Counted from the stretch's first letter, positions 24,325 through 33,162 are shown. The stretch is 64,000 nucleotides of DNA from Flavobacteriales bacterium (GCA_023382455.1 JAHDVX010000002.1:1-64000), one strand, 5' to 3'. Translations and numbers: made by a program. Notes: a model not told the origin generated them from the letters alone.

Positions 24325-24735
24325 TCATCGCTTGGGCACCGGGCTGAGCATATACACCAGCGTGGCCACCACCGTGAGGGTCGCCGCGCTCAGGATGTAG
24401 CCCAGCCCCAACAAGGCTGCGATCATCATCATGGGCACGCCCATGCCGCGGCCGTGGCCCGAGCGGCTGAAGAAACCGGCAATGATCACCGCTGCCGCGA
24501 TCAGCACGGGTTGCCATAGCTCATCATGGATGTGGCGCACCAACAGGGCCAGTCCGAAGGACAAGGTGAGCAGCGGCAACCGCACCAGCGAGCCCCGTTC
24601 CGTGGGCCGGAAGCCCCGGTTGTACGCCCAGCCAACGATGGCCAATGCGGTGAAGACCTCCACCAACAGCACCACCAGGCCGCCGGTTCCTTCCGGGACC
24701 AAGTGGGTCCATTGGGCCAGTTGTTCACGCATCAC
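24325..24735 (-). CDS. Four-helix membrane protein, possibly DUF4956/MgtC-like
   Basis: 136 aa from tandem ATGs. Hydrophobic helices: GGLVVLLVEVFTALAIVGWAY, LPLLTLSFGLALLVRHI, PVLIAAAVIIAGFFS and VPMMMIAALLGLGYILSAATLTVVATLVYML. The last pair, glycine-rich and ending AATLTVVATLVYML, is reminiscent of MgtC/SapB-type or DUF4956 C-termini, which commonly neighbour CotH-type proteins; this supports the reading of the next gene. It is 21 bp upstream of that gene on the same strand, so one operon is likely. Likeness only; function unknown. Confidence 0.55.
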   Translation of the reverse strand: MMREQLAQWTHLVPEGTGGLVVLLVEVFTALAIVGWAYNRGFRPTERGSLVRLPLLTLSFGLALLVRHIHDELWQPVLIAAAVIIAGFFSRSGHGRGMGVPMMMIAALLGLGYILSAATLTVVATLVYMLSPVPKR

Positions 24736-24818
24736 GGCGAAGTTGCGGACCTGAACGGGGCTTACGCCCCATCACCGCATCCTTTCGCCAACAGCGCAGC
24801 GTGGGAAACGCCTGAAAG

Positions 24819-25304
24819 TCAGAGATACCGGGACATCCAGGTATTCCGCAACGCGGTGCGGAAGCGCGTGTCCAGGTCACCTTTCGTGGCCACCAGATCG
24901 TCGAATACGATGGTATCGCCGTTGATCACGCCGGTCTTGATCAAGGCCTCGAGCTCATTCATCCGGCAGGCGCGGATCCCGCCGTCGGCCTCGTGGAGCA
25001 CCACCATGCGGTCCGTGAGGTTCAGGCCCAGGTCCCGCTCCAGGCCCTTGATCATCTGCACGCTCTTGTCCACGCTTCCGCCGCAGATCACCATGTCCGC
25101 CAGGTCGGCGGCGATCACCAGGAAATGGTCGTGCAACAATGCGAAGGCCGCAGCGACGGTATCGCCATGGGAGACCCAGGAACCTGTGAACGCCTCGCCC
25201 CTTCGGCGGATCTCCGCGCTTTGTTCCGGCGTGAAGGCGGTGGCGCTCTTGTAGATCCACACCCGGGCGTGGGCGGGCATGGTGGCGAACGGGATGGCGG
25301 TCAT
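24819..25304 (-). CDS. Conserved Bacteroidota protein (often labelled ABC transporter ATPase)
   Basis: 161 aa. It has the features of a small family widespread in Bacteroidota: MPAHARVWIYKSATAFTPEQ at the start, FTGSWVSHGDTVAAAFALLHDHFLVIAAD in the centre, CGGSVDKSVQMIKGLERDLGLNLTDRM, and INGDTIVFDDLVATKGDL at the end. It has no Walker motifs, so the database label ABC transporter ATPase is misleading. ATG 25304 has GGAAG upstream; a Met four codons earlier (25316) lies nearly on a GACCTTTG promoter-like element. Cytoplasmic; function unknown. Confidence 0.8.
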   Translation of the reverse strand: MTAIPFATMPAHARVWIYKSATAFTPEQSAEIRRRGEAFTGSWVSHGDTVAAAFALLHDHFLVIAADLADMVICGGSVDKSVQMIKGLERDLGLNLTDRMVVLHEADGGIRACRMNELEALIKTGVINGDTIVFDDLVATKGDLDTRFRTALRNTWMSRYL

Positions 25305-25375
25305 GGAAGCTTCCATGGGACAAAGGTCGCCATTTACCGTTCATCACAGATCCCGGGGACGCTCCTTCACGCGCC

Positions 25376-25383
25376 TAGCTTTG
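25376..25383 (+). promoter_or_regulatory. -7 element TAGCTTTG of the tricorn-like gene
   Basis: Exact TAnnTTTG, 19 bp before the ATG at 25403. Confidence 0.65.
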
Positions 25384-25402
25384 CCGCAAATCCGGGAAAC
25401 CC

Positions 25403-26614
25403 ATGCGGCACACGATCGCCACCGTTCTCTTGACCTCCCTGCTGTTCCACGTTGGGGCCCAGGCCCAGACCGAGGCGCTCTGGCTTCGCTACGGGGCCAT
25501 TTCACCGGACGGTTCCACCATTGCCTTCAGCTATCAGGGCGACCTGTGGCGCGTTCCCGCCACCGGCGGGGCCGCCACACTGCTCACCACCAACGCCGCC
25601 TACGAGCACTCACCCGTATGGTCGCACGACGGCCAATGGATCGCCTTCGCCAGTGACCGCCATGGCAATGACGATGTGTACGTGATGCCTTCCGGCGGTG
25701 GAACGGCGCAGCGCCTCACCTGGTCCAGCGCAGACGATGTGCCCTCGGATTTCTCCCCGGACAACGCCGCTGTCCTTTTCAGCAGTTCCCGGATGCATTC
25801 GAAGGCGGACAGGCAATTCCCTGGCCGCGGATTTGGTGAGGTCTACCGTGTGCCTGCGCGGGGAGGGAAAGCCTTGCAGGTGATCTCCACCGCAGCGGTC
25901 GGCGCCCGCTACAGTCCCGATGGCCAAAGCCTCGTGTACCAGGACAAGAAGGGCTTCGAGAACCATTTCCGCAAGCACCACACCTCTTCCGTCACGCGGG
26001 ACATTTGGACCTACGACCTCGGCAGCAAGGCGTATAAGCAGATCAGCACTTTCGCGGGCGAGGACCTCAACCCCGTGTTCAGCCCTGACGGCGGCCAGGT
26101 GTACTACCTGAGCGAGGAGAAGGGCAGCATGAACATTTTCCGCAGGTCCGTAGGCGGCGGGAACGCCGAGCAGGTCACCTTCCTGGAAAAGGACCCCGTG
26201 CGCTACCTCAGCATGGCCCGCACCGGCACGCTCTGCTTCAGCTATCGTGGCGGGCTGTACACCATGGCACCCGGCGCGCAACCCGTGCGCTTGGTGGTGA
26301 CCACCGCAGTGGACAGCCGCTACACGCCGGAGAAGACGATCACCGTGAACGGGGACGCCTCGGAGGTGAGCCCCTCGCCCAACGGCGTGGAGGTGGCCTT
26401 CATCCATCGCGGGGAGGTCTTCGTCACTTCCGTGAAGGAAGGCACCACGCGGCGCATCACCAACACGCCGGAACAGGAGCGCTCGGTGAGCTTCAGCCCC
26501 GACGGAAGAAGCCTGCTGTACGCCACGGAGCGCAACAACAGCTGGGACCTCTACCGCACCATCCTCACGCGGCCGGAGGAAAAATACTTCTTCAATGCCA
26601 CGGTGCTGAAGTAA
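25403..26614 (+). CDS. Tricorn-like S41 protease, N-terminal part (interrupted by in-frame TAA)
   Basis: 403 aa, with signal peptide MRHTIATVLLTSLLFHVGAQAQ, then a WD40/TolB-like six-to-seven-blade propeller (SPDGSTIAFSYQGDLW, SHDGQWIAFASDRHGNDDVYVM, SPDGQSLVYQD, SPDGGQVYYLSEEKGSMNIF). The frame ends at TAA 26612-26614, but the codons immediately after it (GAG GCG CTG GTG GCC) stay in the same frame and continue the propeller. Tricorn-type proteases are single chains of about 1,050-1,100 residues, so a single nonsense codon probably splits one gene. The protein is normally periplasmic and degrades peptides. As read, this half lacks the catalytic domain. Confidence 0.85.
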   Translation: MRHTIATVLLTSLLFHVGAQAQTEALWLRYGAISPDGSTIAFSYQGDLWRVPATGGAATLLTTNAAYEHSPVWSHDGQWIAFASDRHGNDDVYVMPSGGGTAQRLTWSSADDVPSDFSPDNAAVLFSSSRMHSKADRQFPGRGFGEVYRVPARGGKALQVISTAAVGARYSPDGQSLVYQDKKGFENHFRKHHTSSVTRDIWTYDLGSKAYKQISTFAGEDLNPVFSPDGGQVYYLSEEKGSMNIFRRSVGGGNAEQVTFLEKDPVRYLSMARTGTLCFSYRGGLYTMAPGAQPVRLVVTTAVDSRYTPEKTITVNGDASEVSPSPNGVEVAFIHRGEVFVTSVKEGTTRRITNTPEQERSVSFSPDGRSLLYATERNNSWDLYRTILTRPEEKYFFNATVLK

Positions 26615-26623
26615 GAGGCGCTG

Positions 26624-28645
26624 GTGGCCACGCCGGCCGAGGAATTCCAAGCGGCATGGTCGCCGGACGGCAAAGAAGTGGCCTACCTGGAGGAACGCAC
26701 CGCCGTGAAGGTGTACAACCTCGCCAGCAAGCAAAGCCGCACGGTGCTCCCGGCGGACAAGAACTATAGCTATGCGGACGGCGACCAATACTTCTCCTGG
26801 TCACCGGACAGCAAATGGCTGCTGGTGGAATTCCTGCAGGACAAGCAATGGATCACCCAATGCGGGCTGGTGAAGGCAGACGGCAACTCCCCGGTGATCA
26901 ACCTCACCAAGAGCGGCTACGGCGGCGGCCATCCGCGGTGGGCACTGGACGGCAAGGCCATGCTGTGGTTCAGCGGCCGCGACGGCATGAAGGCCCAGAG
27001 CAGCTGGGGCAGCCAGATGGACGCCTATGCCATGTTCTTCACCCAGGCCGCCATGGACACGTTCCGGTTGAGTAAGGAGGAATATGACCTGCTGAAGAAT
27101 GATGCGGGCGGGGACATGGGTGGGGAGGACAAGGGAGGAAAGGATGGTAAAGGAGATAAGGGAGGAAAGGATGAGAAGGAGGATAGCACGGTGGCGCCGT
27201 TGAAGTTCGAGCTGGACGGTATCGAGGACCGCAAGGTGCGGCTCACCATCCATTCCAGCGACCTGGCCGATGCCATCATGAGCAAGGACGGTGAAAAGCT
27301 TTACTACCTGGCGGAATTCGAGAAGGGTTTCGACCTCTGGCAGACCGACCTGCGCTCCAAGGAGACCAAACTGCTGGTGAAGATGGGTGCCGAAGGCCCC
27401 GGCAGCATGGAGATGGACAAGGAAGGCAAGAATCTCTTCCTGGTGAACAATGGCGGCATCTCCATGGTAGACCTGGACAAGGGCGAGGTGAAATCCGTGG
27501 GCATCAAGGGCGAGATGCGCCTGGATGCCGCGGCAGAGCGCCAATACCTCTTCGAGCATGTGTGGCGGCAGGTACTGAAGAAATTCTACGTGAAGGACCT
27601 GCAAGCCACCGATTGGGACTACTACAAGAAGGAGTACGCCCAATACCTTCCCTACATCAACAATGACCAGGACTTCGCCGACCTCTTGAGCGAGATGCTC
27701 GGAGAACTGAACGCCTCGCATACCGGGGCCTATTACCGCGGTTCCATCCCGAACGGCGACGCCACCGCACGGCTCGGCCTCTTCTACACCAACGACACGC
27801 TGCCGGGCCTCACCATTTCGGAGGTGATCGACCGCTCGCCGGTGATCAAGGCCGGTTCCAGGGTGAAGGCCGGCACGGTGATCGAACAGATCGACGGCGA
27901 GGCGATCACCGGCCGCGATGAACCCGCACGCTTCCTCAACCGCAAGGCCGGCCGCAACGTGCTGCTCTCGCTGTACGACCCCATGACGGGCAAACGCTGG
28001 GAGGAGACCGTGAAACCGATCACCCGCAGCGAGGAGAACGAGCTTTTGTACCGCCGTTGGGTGGAACGCAACCGCCACACGGTGGACAGCCTCAGCAACG
28101 GCCGCGTGGGCTATGTGCACGTGCGCGGCATGAACAACGACAGCTACAAGACCGTGTACGAAGAGGTACTGGGCCGCTACCACGACAAGGAAGCCCTCGT
28201 GGTGGACACACGCTTCAACGGCGGCGGCTGGCTGCACGACGACCTGGCCACCTTCCTCAGCGGCCATGTGTACATGCACCTGATGCCCCGCGGGCAGGAC
28301 CTCGGTACCGAACCCCAGTTCAAGTGGAGCAAGCCCAGCGTGGTGCTGATGAACGAGGCCAACTATTCGGATGCGCACATGTTCCCGTTCACGTACAAGG
28401 CCTTGGGTATCGGCAAGCTCGTGGGCATGCCCGTGCCGGGAACCGGCACCGCTGTGTGGTGGGAGCACCTGCAGAACGGCGTGATCTTCGGCATCCCGCA
28501 AGTGGGCATGGTGGACAACAGCGGCAAGTACTTGGAGAACCAACAGCTGGAACCCGACGTGCGCCAAGCCGATGAACCCGCCCTGCTCAGCACCGGCACG
28601 GACCAGCAACTGGGCGCGGCAGTGAAGGCGGTGTTGGGCCAGTAA
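26624..28645 (+). CDS. Tricorn-like S41 protease, C-terminal part with PDZ and catalytic domain
   Basis: 673 aa if started at GTG 26624; in frame with, and separated only by TAA from, the preceding part. Contents: second propeller (SPDGKEVAYLEERT, SPDSKWLLVEF), a low-complexity Gly/Lys/Asp insert (about 160-185, repeated GGKD/GDKGG), a helical bundle, a PDZ domain (about 385-465), and the S41 core with VVDTRFNGGGWLHDDLATFLSG and the nucleophile region NEANYSDAHMFPFTYKALGIGKLVGM (catalytic Ser). Without the first half it lacks a signal peptide, so alone it would stay in the cytoplasm. Confidence 0.85.
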   Translation: MATPAEEFQAAWSPDGKEVAYLEERTAVKVYNLASKQSRTVLPADKNYSYADGDQYFSWSPDSKWLLVEFLQDKQWITQCGLVKADGNSPVINLTKSGYGGGHPRWALDGKAMLWFSGRDGMKAQSSWGSQMDAYAMFFTQAAMDTFRLSKEEYDLLKNDAGGDMGGEDKGGKDGKGDKGGKDEKEDSTVAPLKFELDGIEDRKVRLTIHSSDLADAIMSKDGEKLYYLAEFEKGFDLWQTDLRSKETKLLVKMGAEGPGSMEMDKEGKNLFLVNNGGISMVDLDKGEVKSVGIKGEMRLDAAAERQYLFEHVWRQVLKKFYVKDLQATDWDYYKKEYAQYLPYINNDQDFADLLSEMLGELNASHTGAYYRGSIPNGDATARLGLFYTNDTLPGLTISEVIDRSPVIKAGSRVKAGTVIEQIDGEAITGRDEPARFLNRKAGRNVLLSLYDPMTGKRWEETVKPITRSEENELLYRRWVERNRHTVDSLSNGRVGYVHVRGMNNDSYKTVYEEVLGRYHDKEALVVDTRFNGGGWLHDDLATFLSGHVYMHLMPRGQDLGTEPQFKWSKPSVVLMNEANYSDAHMFPFTYKALGIGKLVGMPVPGTGTAVWWEHLQNGVIFGIPQVGMVDNSGKYLENQQLEPDVRQADEPALLSTGTDQQLGAAVKAVLGQ

Positions 28646-28653
28646 GGCCCGCG

Positions 28654-29445
28654 TCAGAGCTTGTTCGCCTCGGCGATCAGCTCGGCGATGTCCTTCACCT
28701 GCACCTCGGCCTCCTTGCCTTGGTGCTTCACGCCGTCGGTGAGCATGGTGTTGCAGAAGTTGCAGGCCACGGCCACGATCTTGGCGCCGGTGCCCACGGC
28801 CTCCTCGCTGCGCTCCACGTTCACTTCCTTGTTGCCCGGCTCGGCCTCCTTCCACATCTGTGCGCCGCCAGCGCCGCAGCACAGCGCCTTTTCCTTGCTG
28901 CGCTTCATCTCCACCAGGGCCGTGTCCAGGCTGCGGAGCACCTCGCGCGGGGCCTCGTACTCGCCGTTGCCGCGCCCCAGGTAGCACGGGTCGTGATAGG
29001 TGATCTGCTGCCCCTGGAAGCTGCCGCCCTCCACCTTGATGCGCCCTTCCTTGAGCAACTGGTTGATGAACTGGCTGTGGTGCATCACCTCGTAATGGCC
29101 GCCGAGCACCGGGTACTCGTTCTTCATCACGTTGAAGCAGTGCGGGCACGTGGTGACGATGCGCGTAATGCCATAGCCGTTCAGCACGGTGATGTTCTGC
29201 AGTGCCTGCATCTGGAACAGGAACTCGTTGCCCGCGCGCCGCGCCGGATCGCCGGTGCAGCTTTCCTCATTGGCCAACACCGCGAACTTCACGTTGGCGG
29301 CGTTGAGGATCCGCGCAAAGGCCCGCGTCACCTTCTTGGCACGGTCGTCAAAGGAGCCGATGCAGCCCACCCAGAACAGTACCTCGGGCTTTTCGCCCTT
29401 GGCGGCGAGCTCGGCCATGGTTTGGATCTGTATCTCTTGGCTCAT
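28654..29445 (-). CDS. HdrB-like CCG-domain (Fe-S)-binding protein
   Basis: 263 aa. Two cysteine-rich CCG motifs of the heterodisulfide-reductase subunit B type: CTGDPARRAGNEFLFQMQALQNI ... CPHCFN and a second DPCYLGRGNGEYEAPREVLRSLD ... CCGAGGAQMW ... CNFCNTML. Such modules bind an unusual noncubane cluster and accept electrons from a ferredoxin-like partner, plausibly the membrane Fe-S protein encoded next (29587-30915). The physiological acceptor in aerobic Bacteroidota is not established; methanogen-type CoM/CoB chemistry is not implied. Confidence 0.88.
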   Translation of the reverse strand: MSQEIQIQTMAELAAKGEKPEVLFWVGCIGSFDDRAKKVTRAFARILNAANVKFAVLANEESCTGDPARRAGNEFLFQMQALQNITVLNGYGITRIVTTCPHCFNVMKNEYPVLGGHYEVMHHSQFINQLLKEGRIKVEGGSFQGQQITYHDPCYLGRGNGEYEAPREVLRSLDTALVEMKRSKEKALCCGAGGAQMWKEAEPGNKEVNVERSEEAVGTGAKIVAVACNFCNTMLTDGVKHQGKEAEVQVKDIAELIAEANKL

Positions 29446-29454
29446 GGGTGGTTG

Positions 29455-29486
29455 AGTTGGCAGGGGCAGAGGGCAGTTGGCAGGGG
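29455..29486. repeat. Direct repeat AGTTGGCAGGGG, 20 bp apart
   Basis: Two exact 12-bp copies (29455-29466, 29475-29486) in the 141-bp gap between the HdrB-like gene and the Fe-S membrane gene. Nothing else of note is seen in this gap. Confidence 0.5.
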
Positions 29487-29586
29487 TAGTTCCCGTGGAA
29501 TTCAGGGAGCGAAGCAGATGAAGGTCTTTGGTGTTTCCGGGTTTGATTTGATGGATCAGCCTGCCTACTGCTTCTGCCTACTTCCT

Positions 29587-30915
29587 TCACTCCTTCACCC
29601 AATCCATCCGCTTGTCCGGCCCGTATGCCCAGGCGGCGCCGTTGTTCTCGATGGTGGTGAACATGGCGTTCAGTTCCTGGCGGGGCTTGCTTTCCTCCAT
29701 CACCAGATAGCGGCGCAGGTCGAGGATGATGTGCACGGGATCGATGTTCACCGGGCAGGCCTGGGTGCAGGCGTTGCAGGTGGTGCAGGCCCACAGTTCC
29801 TCGTCGGTGATGCGGCTGAAGAGGTCCTTCCCGTCGTCCACCCACTTGCCGTTGTTCTTGTCGAGCACCTTCCCCACTTCCTCCAGGCGGTCGCGGGTAT
29901 CCATCACGATCTTGCGCGGACTGAGCAGTTTGCCGGTGATGTTGGCCGGGCACACGCTGGTGCAACGCCCGCACTCGGTGCAGGTGTAGGCGTCCATCAG
30001 GCTCTTCCAGCTCAGGTCGAACACATCCTTGGCGCCGAAATGTTCCGGGGGGAAGCCGTTGGCGGGCTCGGCGGGCGGTGCGGGTGGCGGAATGGACGGG
30101 TCCATCATGCTCTGCACCTCGGCGGTGATGCGCGGCATGTGGTCCATCTGCGTCTTCGGCCTCAGCTTGCTGTACCACACGTTGGGGAAGGCCAGCAGGA
30201 TGTGGAAGTGCTTGCTGTAGGGCAGGTAGTTGAGGAAGCCGAGGATGCCCACGATGTGGAACCACCAGCAGAAGCGTTCGATGCCGATGAGCGTGGAAGG
30301 TTCCATGCCGGCCATGCCCAGCCAGCTGGCCAACACGGCGCTGACCGGGAAGGCACCCGCCTTCACGTAGTGCTCCGCCCCCATGCCTTGGAGCGTGTGG
30401 TCCGCCGCATTCATCAGCAGGAAGGCGGACATCAGCAGGATCTCGAAGGTGAGGATGAGGCCGGCGTCCGTGCGCGGCCACTCGGTCATTTCCCGGGACC
30501 AGAAGCGCGGGATGCGCAGGATGAAGCGGCGGATCAGGAAGATGGCGCAGGCCAGCCAAGTGAGGATGGCGAGCACCTCGAAGCTGCCGATGAGGAAGCT
30601 GTAGAAGCCGCCGAGGAAGCTGAACACGCGGTGCGTGCCGAAGATGCCGTCGATGATGATCTCCAGCACCTCGATGTTGATGATGACGAAGCCCGCGTAC
30701 ACCAGGATGTGCAGAATGCCCGCCACCGGCCGTACCACCATCTTGCTCTGGCCCAGGGCCACACGCGCCATGGTGGCCCAGCGCTCGGCCTTGCGGTCGT
30801 TGATCACCTCCTCGCGGCCAAGCAGGATGTTCCGCCGGATGCGGCGCACGTTGCGCGTGAACCACCACACGGCGGCCGCGAGGACCAGGATGAAGATGAC
30901 CGCGCCGATGTTCAT
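29587..30915 (-). CDS. Membrane (Fe-S)-binding oxidoreductase subunit (HdrC/DsrK-like)
   Basis: 442 aa. The N-terminal half holds five or so TM helices with a NarI/HdrE-like cytochrome-b look (IGAVIFILVLAAAVWWF, ILHILVYAGFVIINIEV, FEVLAILTWLACAIFLI, FCWWFHIVGILGFLNYLP), with candidate heme His residues. The C-terminal half has two [4Fe-4S] motifs, CTECGRCTSVCP and CTTCNACTQACP, each with a closing Pro. It probably passes electrons between quinone and the adjacent CCG-domain protein. Its start overlaps the end of the MCE gene (ATGA), so these are translationally coupled. Confidence 0.88.
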   Translation of the reverse strand: MNIGAVIFILVLAAAVWWFTRNVRRIRRNILLGREEVINDRKAERWATMARVALGQSKMVVRPVAGILHILVYAGFVIINIEVLEIIIDGIFGTHRVFSFLGGFYSFLIGSFEVLAILTWLACAIFLIRRFILRIPRFWSREMTEWPRTDAGLILTFEILLMSAFLLMNAADHTLQGMGAEHYVKAGAFPVSAVLASWLGMAGMEPSTLIGIERFCWWFHIVGILGFLNYLPYSKHFHILLAFPNVWYSKLRPKTQMDHMPRITAEVQSMMDPSIPPPAPPAEPANGFPPEHFGAKDVFDLSWKSLMDAYTCTECGRCTSVCPANITGKLLSPRKIVMDTRDRLEEVGKVLDKNNGKWVDDGKDLFSRITDEELWACTTCNACTQACPVNIDPVHIILDLRRYLVMEESKPRQELNAMFTTIENNGAAWAYGPDKRMDWVKE

Positions 30916-31934
30916 GGCTTCTGGTTCGGGGGGTAGGCCCGGCGGATGCGCTCAATGTCCGAATCACTCAGCTTGGGCAGCTTGTCCTTGCGGCCGAAGA
31001 TGGAAAGATAGCGGTGCGGGTTGAGCCGCAGGTCCTCCATCAGCAGGTCCATCTGGTGCGTGGCGGCATTGAGGTTGTGGTACAGGCTGTCATCGCTCAT
31101 CAGCTTGCCCAAGGTACCCTCGCCGGACTGGATCCGTGCCATGATGGACTTGAGTTCGTTGGAGGTGGATTCCAGGTTGGCCATCATCTGCTCCATGCGG
31201 CCGTTCGCCATAGAGGCCGTGATGCTGTCGGTGTTGGCCAGGATGTTGGTGAGGTGCTGGTTGTTGGCGGCGAGGTTGGCGGTCACCTTGTCCGCGTTGG
31301 CGAGGATGCCGCTGATGTGGTTGCTTTCCTTGGCGATCAGCTCATCCAGCTTGCGGGTGGTGGAGTTGATGTTCTCCAACGTGGTGCGCAGGCTGGTGAA
31401 GCTGGCGTCGATATCGCCGCGTGCCTTGTCGTTCAGGATGAGCTGCACGGCGGTGAGCACGGAATCGGCACTGGCCAGGATGGTCTCGGCCTTGCGCTTG
31501 AGCGGGTCGATCTGCGCGCCCACGGATTCGGTAAGGCTGAGCTCGGCGCCGCCCAGCAGCGTATCGCCGGCCGCGGCCGCGGCACCGGAGCCCAGGTTGA
31601 TGCGCACCGCCCGGCTGAACAGGTCGGCGCTGAAGAGCTCCGCGCGGGTGTCCTTGGTCAGCTTCAGGCTCTTCTCCCCTACCTGGAAGGCCACGGCGAT
31701 GCGGCCGGAGCCGTCGGGCAGCATCTGCGTGCCCACCACTTGGCCCACCTTGTAGCCATGGTAGAGCACCGGTGTGGCGTCGTTGATGCCGGAGACGTCG
31801 TTGTACACCGCATAGTACGTGCTGCCCCGGCTGAAGAGGTCGATGCCCTTCAGGTAGTTCAACCCGAAGATGAGCAGGGCGATGCCCGTTACCGCCAAGA
31901 GGGCGATGGAATACTGCCGCTTGATCTTCAGCAC
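30912..31934 (-). CDS. MlaD/MCE-family lipid-transport protein
   Basis: 340 aa. One N-terminal TM helix (SIALLAVTGIALLIFGLNYL, 8-27) is followed by an MCE domain (about 36-120: RGSTYYAVYNDVSGINDATPVLYHGYKVGQV ... LGGAELSLTES). A long alpha-helical region with repeated asparagine-rich NxxxITASMAN-type segments, expected to form a needle-like coiled coil, fills the rest. Proteins of this type carry phospholipid between inner and outer membranes with an Mla-type ABC pump, whose other subunits are not in the window. It overlaps the Fe-S gene by 4 bp and follows the amidase gene by 12 bp. Confidence 0.9.
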   Translation of the reverse strand: MLKIKRQYSIALLAVTGIALLIFGLNYLKGIDLFSRGSTYYAVYNDVSGINDATPVLYHGYKVGQVVGTQMLPDGSGRIAVAFQVGEKSLKLTKDTRAELFSADLFSRAVRINLGSGAAAAAGDTLLGGAELSLTESVGAQIDPLKRKAETILASADSVLTAVQLILNDKARGDIDASFTSLRTTLENINSTTRKLDELIAKESNHISGILANADKVTANLAANNQHLTNILANTDSITASMANGRMEQMMANLESTSNELKSIMARIQSGEGTLGKLMSDDSLYHNLNAATHQMDLLMEDLRLNPHRYLSIFGRKDKLPKLSDSDIERIRRAYPPNQKP

Positions 31935-31946
31935 GTGGAGGGGGAA

Positions 31947-33092
31947 TTAGGGATCGCGGACCAAAGTAACAGCTTGCCGAAGATCGATGCGCTCCCCATC
32001 CTTCCATGCCGTGATGAAGGCCCCATCGAATCCCTTGGCCTTGCAGGCCGCCTGCACCTCCCGCGCACCCGCCAGGTCGGTGGCATTGCCCACGCTGTAT
32101 TTCCAGAGCTCCCCGGCCTTGGTCTCCTCCACCTCCAGGCCTTTGAACCTGGGGGAATCCGCCGGTATCCGCTTGGCCGTGGTGGCGATCTGCACCTTGA
32201 AGCGCACCCCGCTGTTGCCGTCCGGCTCCTTCACCGGCGCCGCCGGGGTATCGGGCTTCGCGGCGGTTTCCGGGCTGATGTCCAGGTTCACGTCCTTGTG
32301 CTCGATCTGGTTCTTGTACTCCTTGAAGGCCCTATAGATGGCCGAGGCCATGTACTCCTGGCCCTTCTTGCTTTGCAGGAAGTCCTCTTCCTCGGCATTG
32401 GTGAGGAAGCCCAGCTCCACCAGCACCGCCGGCATGGTGGTGTAGCAGATCACCAGGAAGCCGGCCTGCTTCACGCCGCGGTCGGTGCGGCCCACGCGGT
32501 CCTTGAACTGGTCCTGGATCAAGGAGCTCAGCAGCAGGCTGTGGTCCAGGTAGGCGTTCTGGCGCAAGCTGAGCGCGATCATGCTCTCGGGGTCCTTCGG
32601 GTCGTACCCGTCGTACTTCAGTGCATGGTCGGCTTCCAGCAGGATGGATTCGTTCTCCTTCATGGCCACCTGCATGTTGGCCTGGGTCTTGTGCAGGCCC
32701 ATCACGTAGGTCTCGCAGCCGTGCGGGTCCGCGCTTTTGTTGGCGTTGCAGTGGATGCTGATGAAGGCATCGGCCTTATTGCGGTTGGCGATGTTGCTGC
32801 GCTCCATGAGCTCGATGAAGCGGTCGTCCTCCCGGGTGTAAACCACCTTCACATCGGGCAGGTTTTCCTTGATGTATTGGCCGACCAGCAGGGTCACCGC
32901 CAGGGCGATGTCCTTTTCGGTGGTCTTGTACCGCTTGGTGCCCAGGTTGCCGGGGTCCTTGCCGCCGTGGCCGGCATCCAGTACCACGGTGGCCACACGG
33001 TTGGCGCTGCTTGCCGACTTTTGCGCCATGGCAGGCGCACAGAGCAGCACCGCAAGCAGGGCCAGCGGCCACCAGGCCCGGTGTGCGGGCAC
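31947..33092 (-). CDS. N-acetylmuramoyl-L-alanine amidase with SPOR-like C-terminus
   Basis: 381 aa. Signal peptide from GTG 33092 (AHRAWWPLALLAVLLCAPAMAQ); AGGTGG lies 7 bp upstream. An ATG at 33182 would add 30 residues and overlap the divergent lptD start. Amidase_3 catalytic domain (about 32-260): VVLDAGHGGKDPGNLG with Zn-His, SIHCNANKSADPHGCETYV, VELGFLTNAEEEDFL with catalytic Glu. The C-terminal 80 residues (VRFKVQIATTAKRIPADSPRFKGLEVEE ... WKYSVGNATDLAGAREVQAACKAKGFDGAFITAWKDGERI) form a SPOR domain binding denuded peptidoglycan at the septum. It acts in cell separation. Confidence 0.9.
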   Translation of the reverse strand: MPAHRAWWPLALLAVLLCAPAMAQKSASSANRVATVVLDAGHGGKDPGNLGTKRYKTTEKDIALAVTLLVGQYIKENLPDVKVVYTREDDRFIELMERSNIANRNKADAFISIHCNANKSADPHGCETYVMGLHKTQANMQVAMKENESILLEADHALKYDGYDPKDPESMIALSLRQNAYLDHSLLLSSLIQDQFKDRVGRTDRGVKQAGFLVICYTTMPAVLVELGFLTNAEEEDFLQSKKGQEYMASAIYRAFKEYKNQIEHKDVNLDISPETAAKPDTPAAPVKEPDGNSGVRFKVQIATTAKRIPADSPRFKGLEVEETKAGELWKYSVGNATDLAGAREVQAACKAKGFDGAFITAWKDGERIDLRQAVTLVRDP

Positions 33093-33162
33093 CAAGAGGC
33101 CACCTGCCACGTTGTTGCCTGAAGCTACTTTCGGCGCGGCCGCCGGGGGGGCGGGCCAGCGG

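Noticed and set aside
26612-26614. TAA considered as recoding (selenocysteine-like)
   Set aside because: Recoding of this kind uses UGA, and no structured element follows; a point mutation or sequencing error is simpler.
28654-30915. HdrB/HdrC-like genes as a sign of methanogenic heterodisulfide metabolism
   Set aside because: Only the modules are shared; the surroundings are typical aerobic Bacteroidota and no other methanogenesis genes are present.
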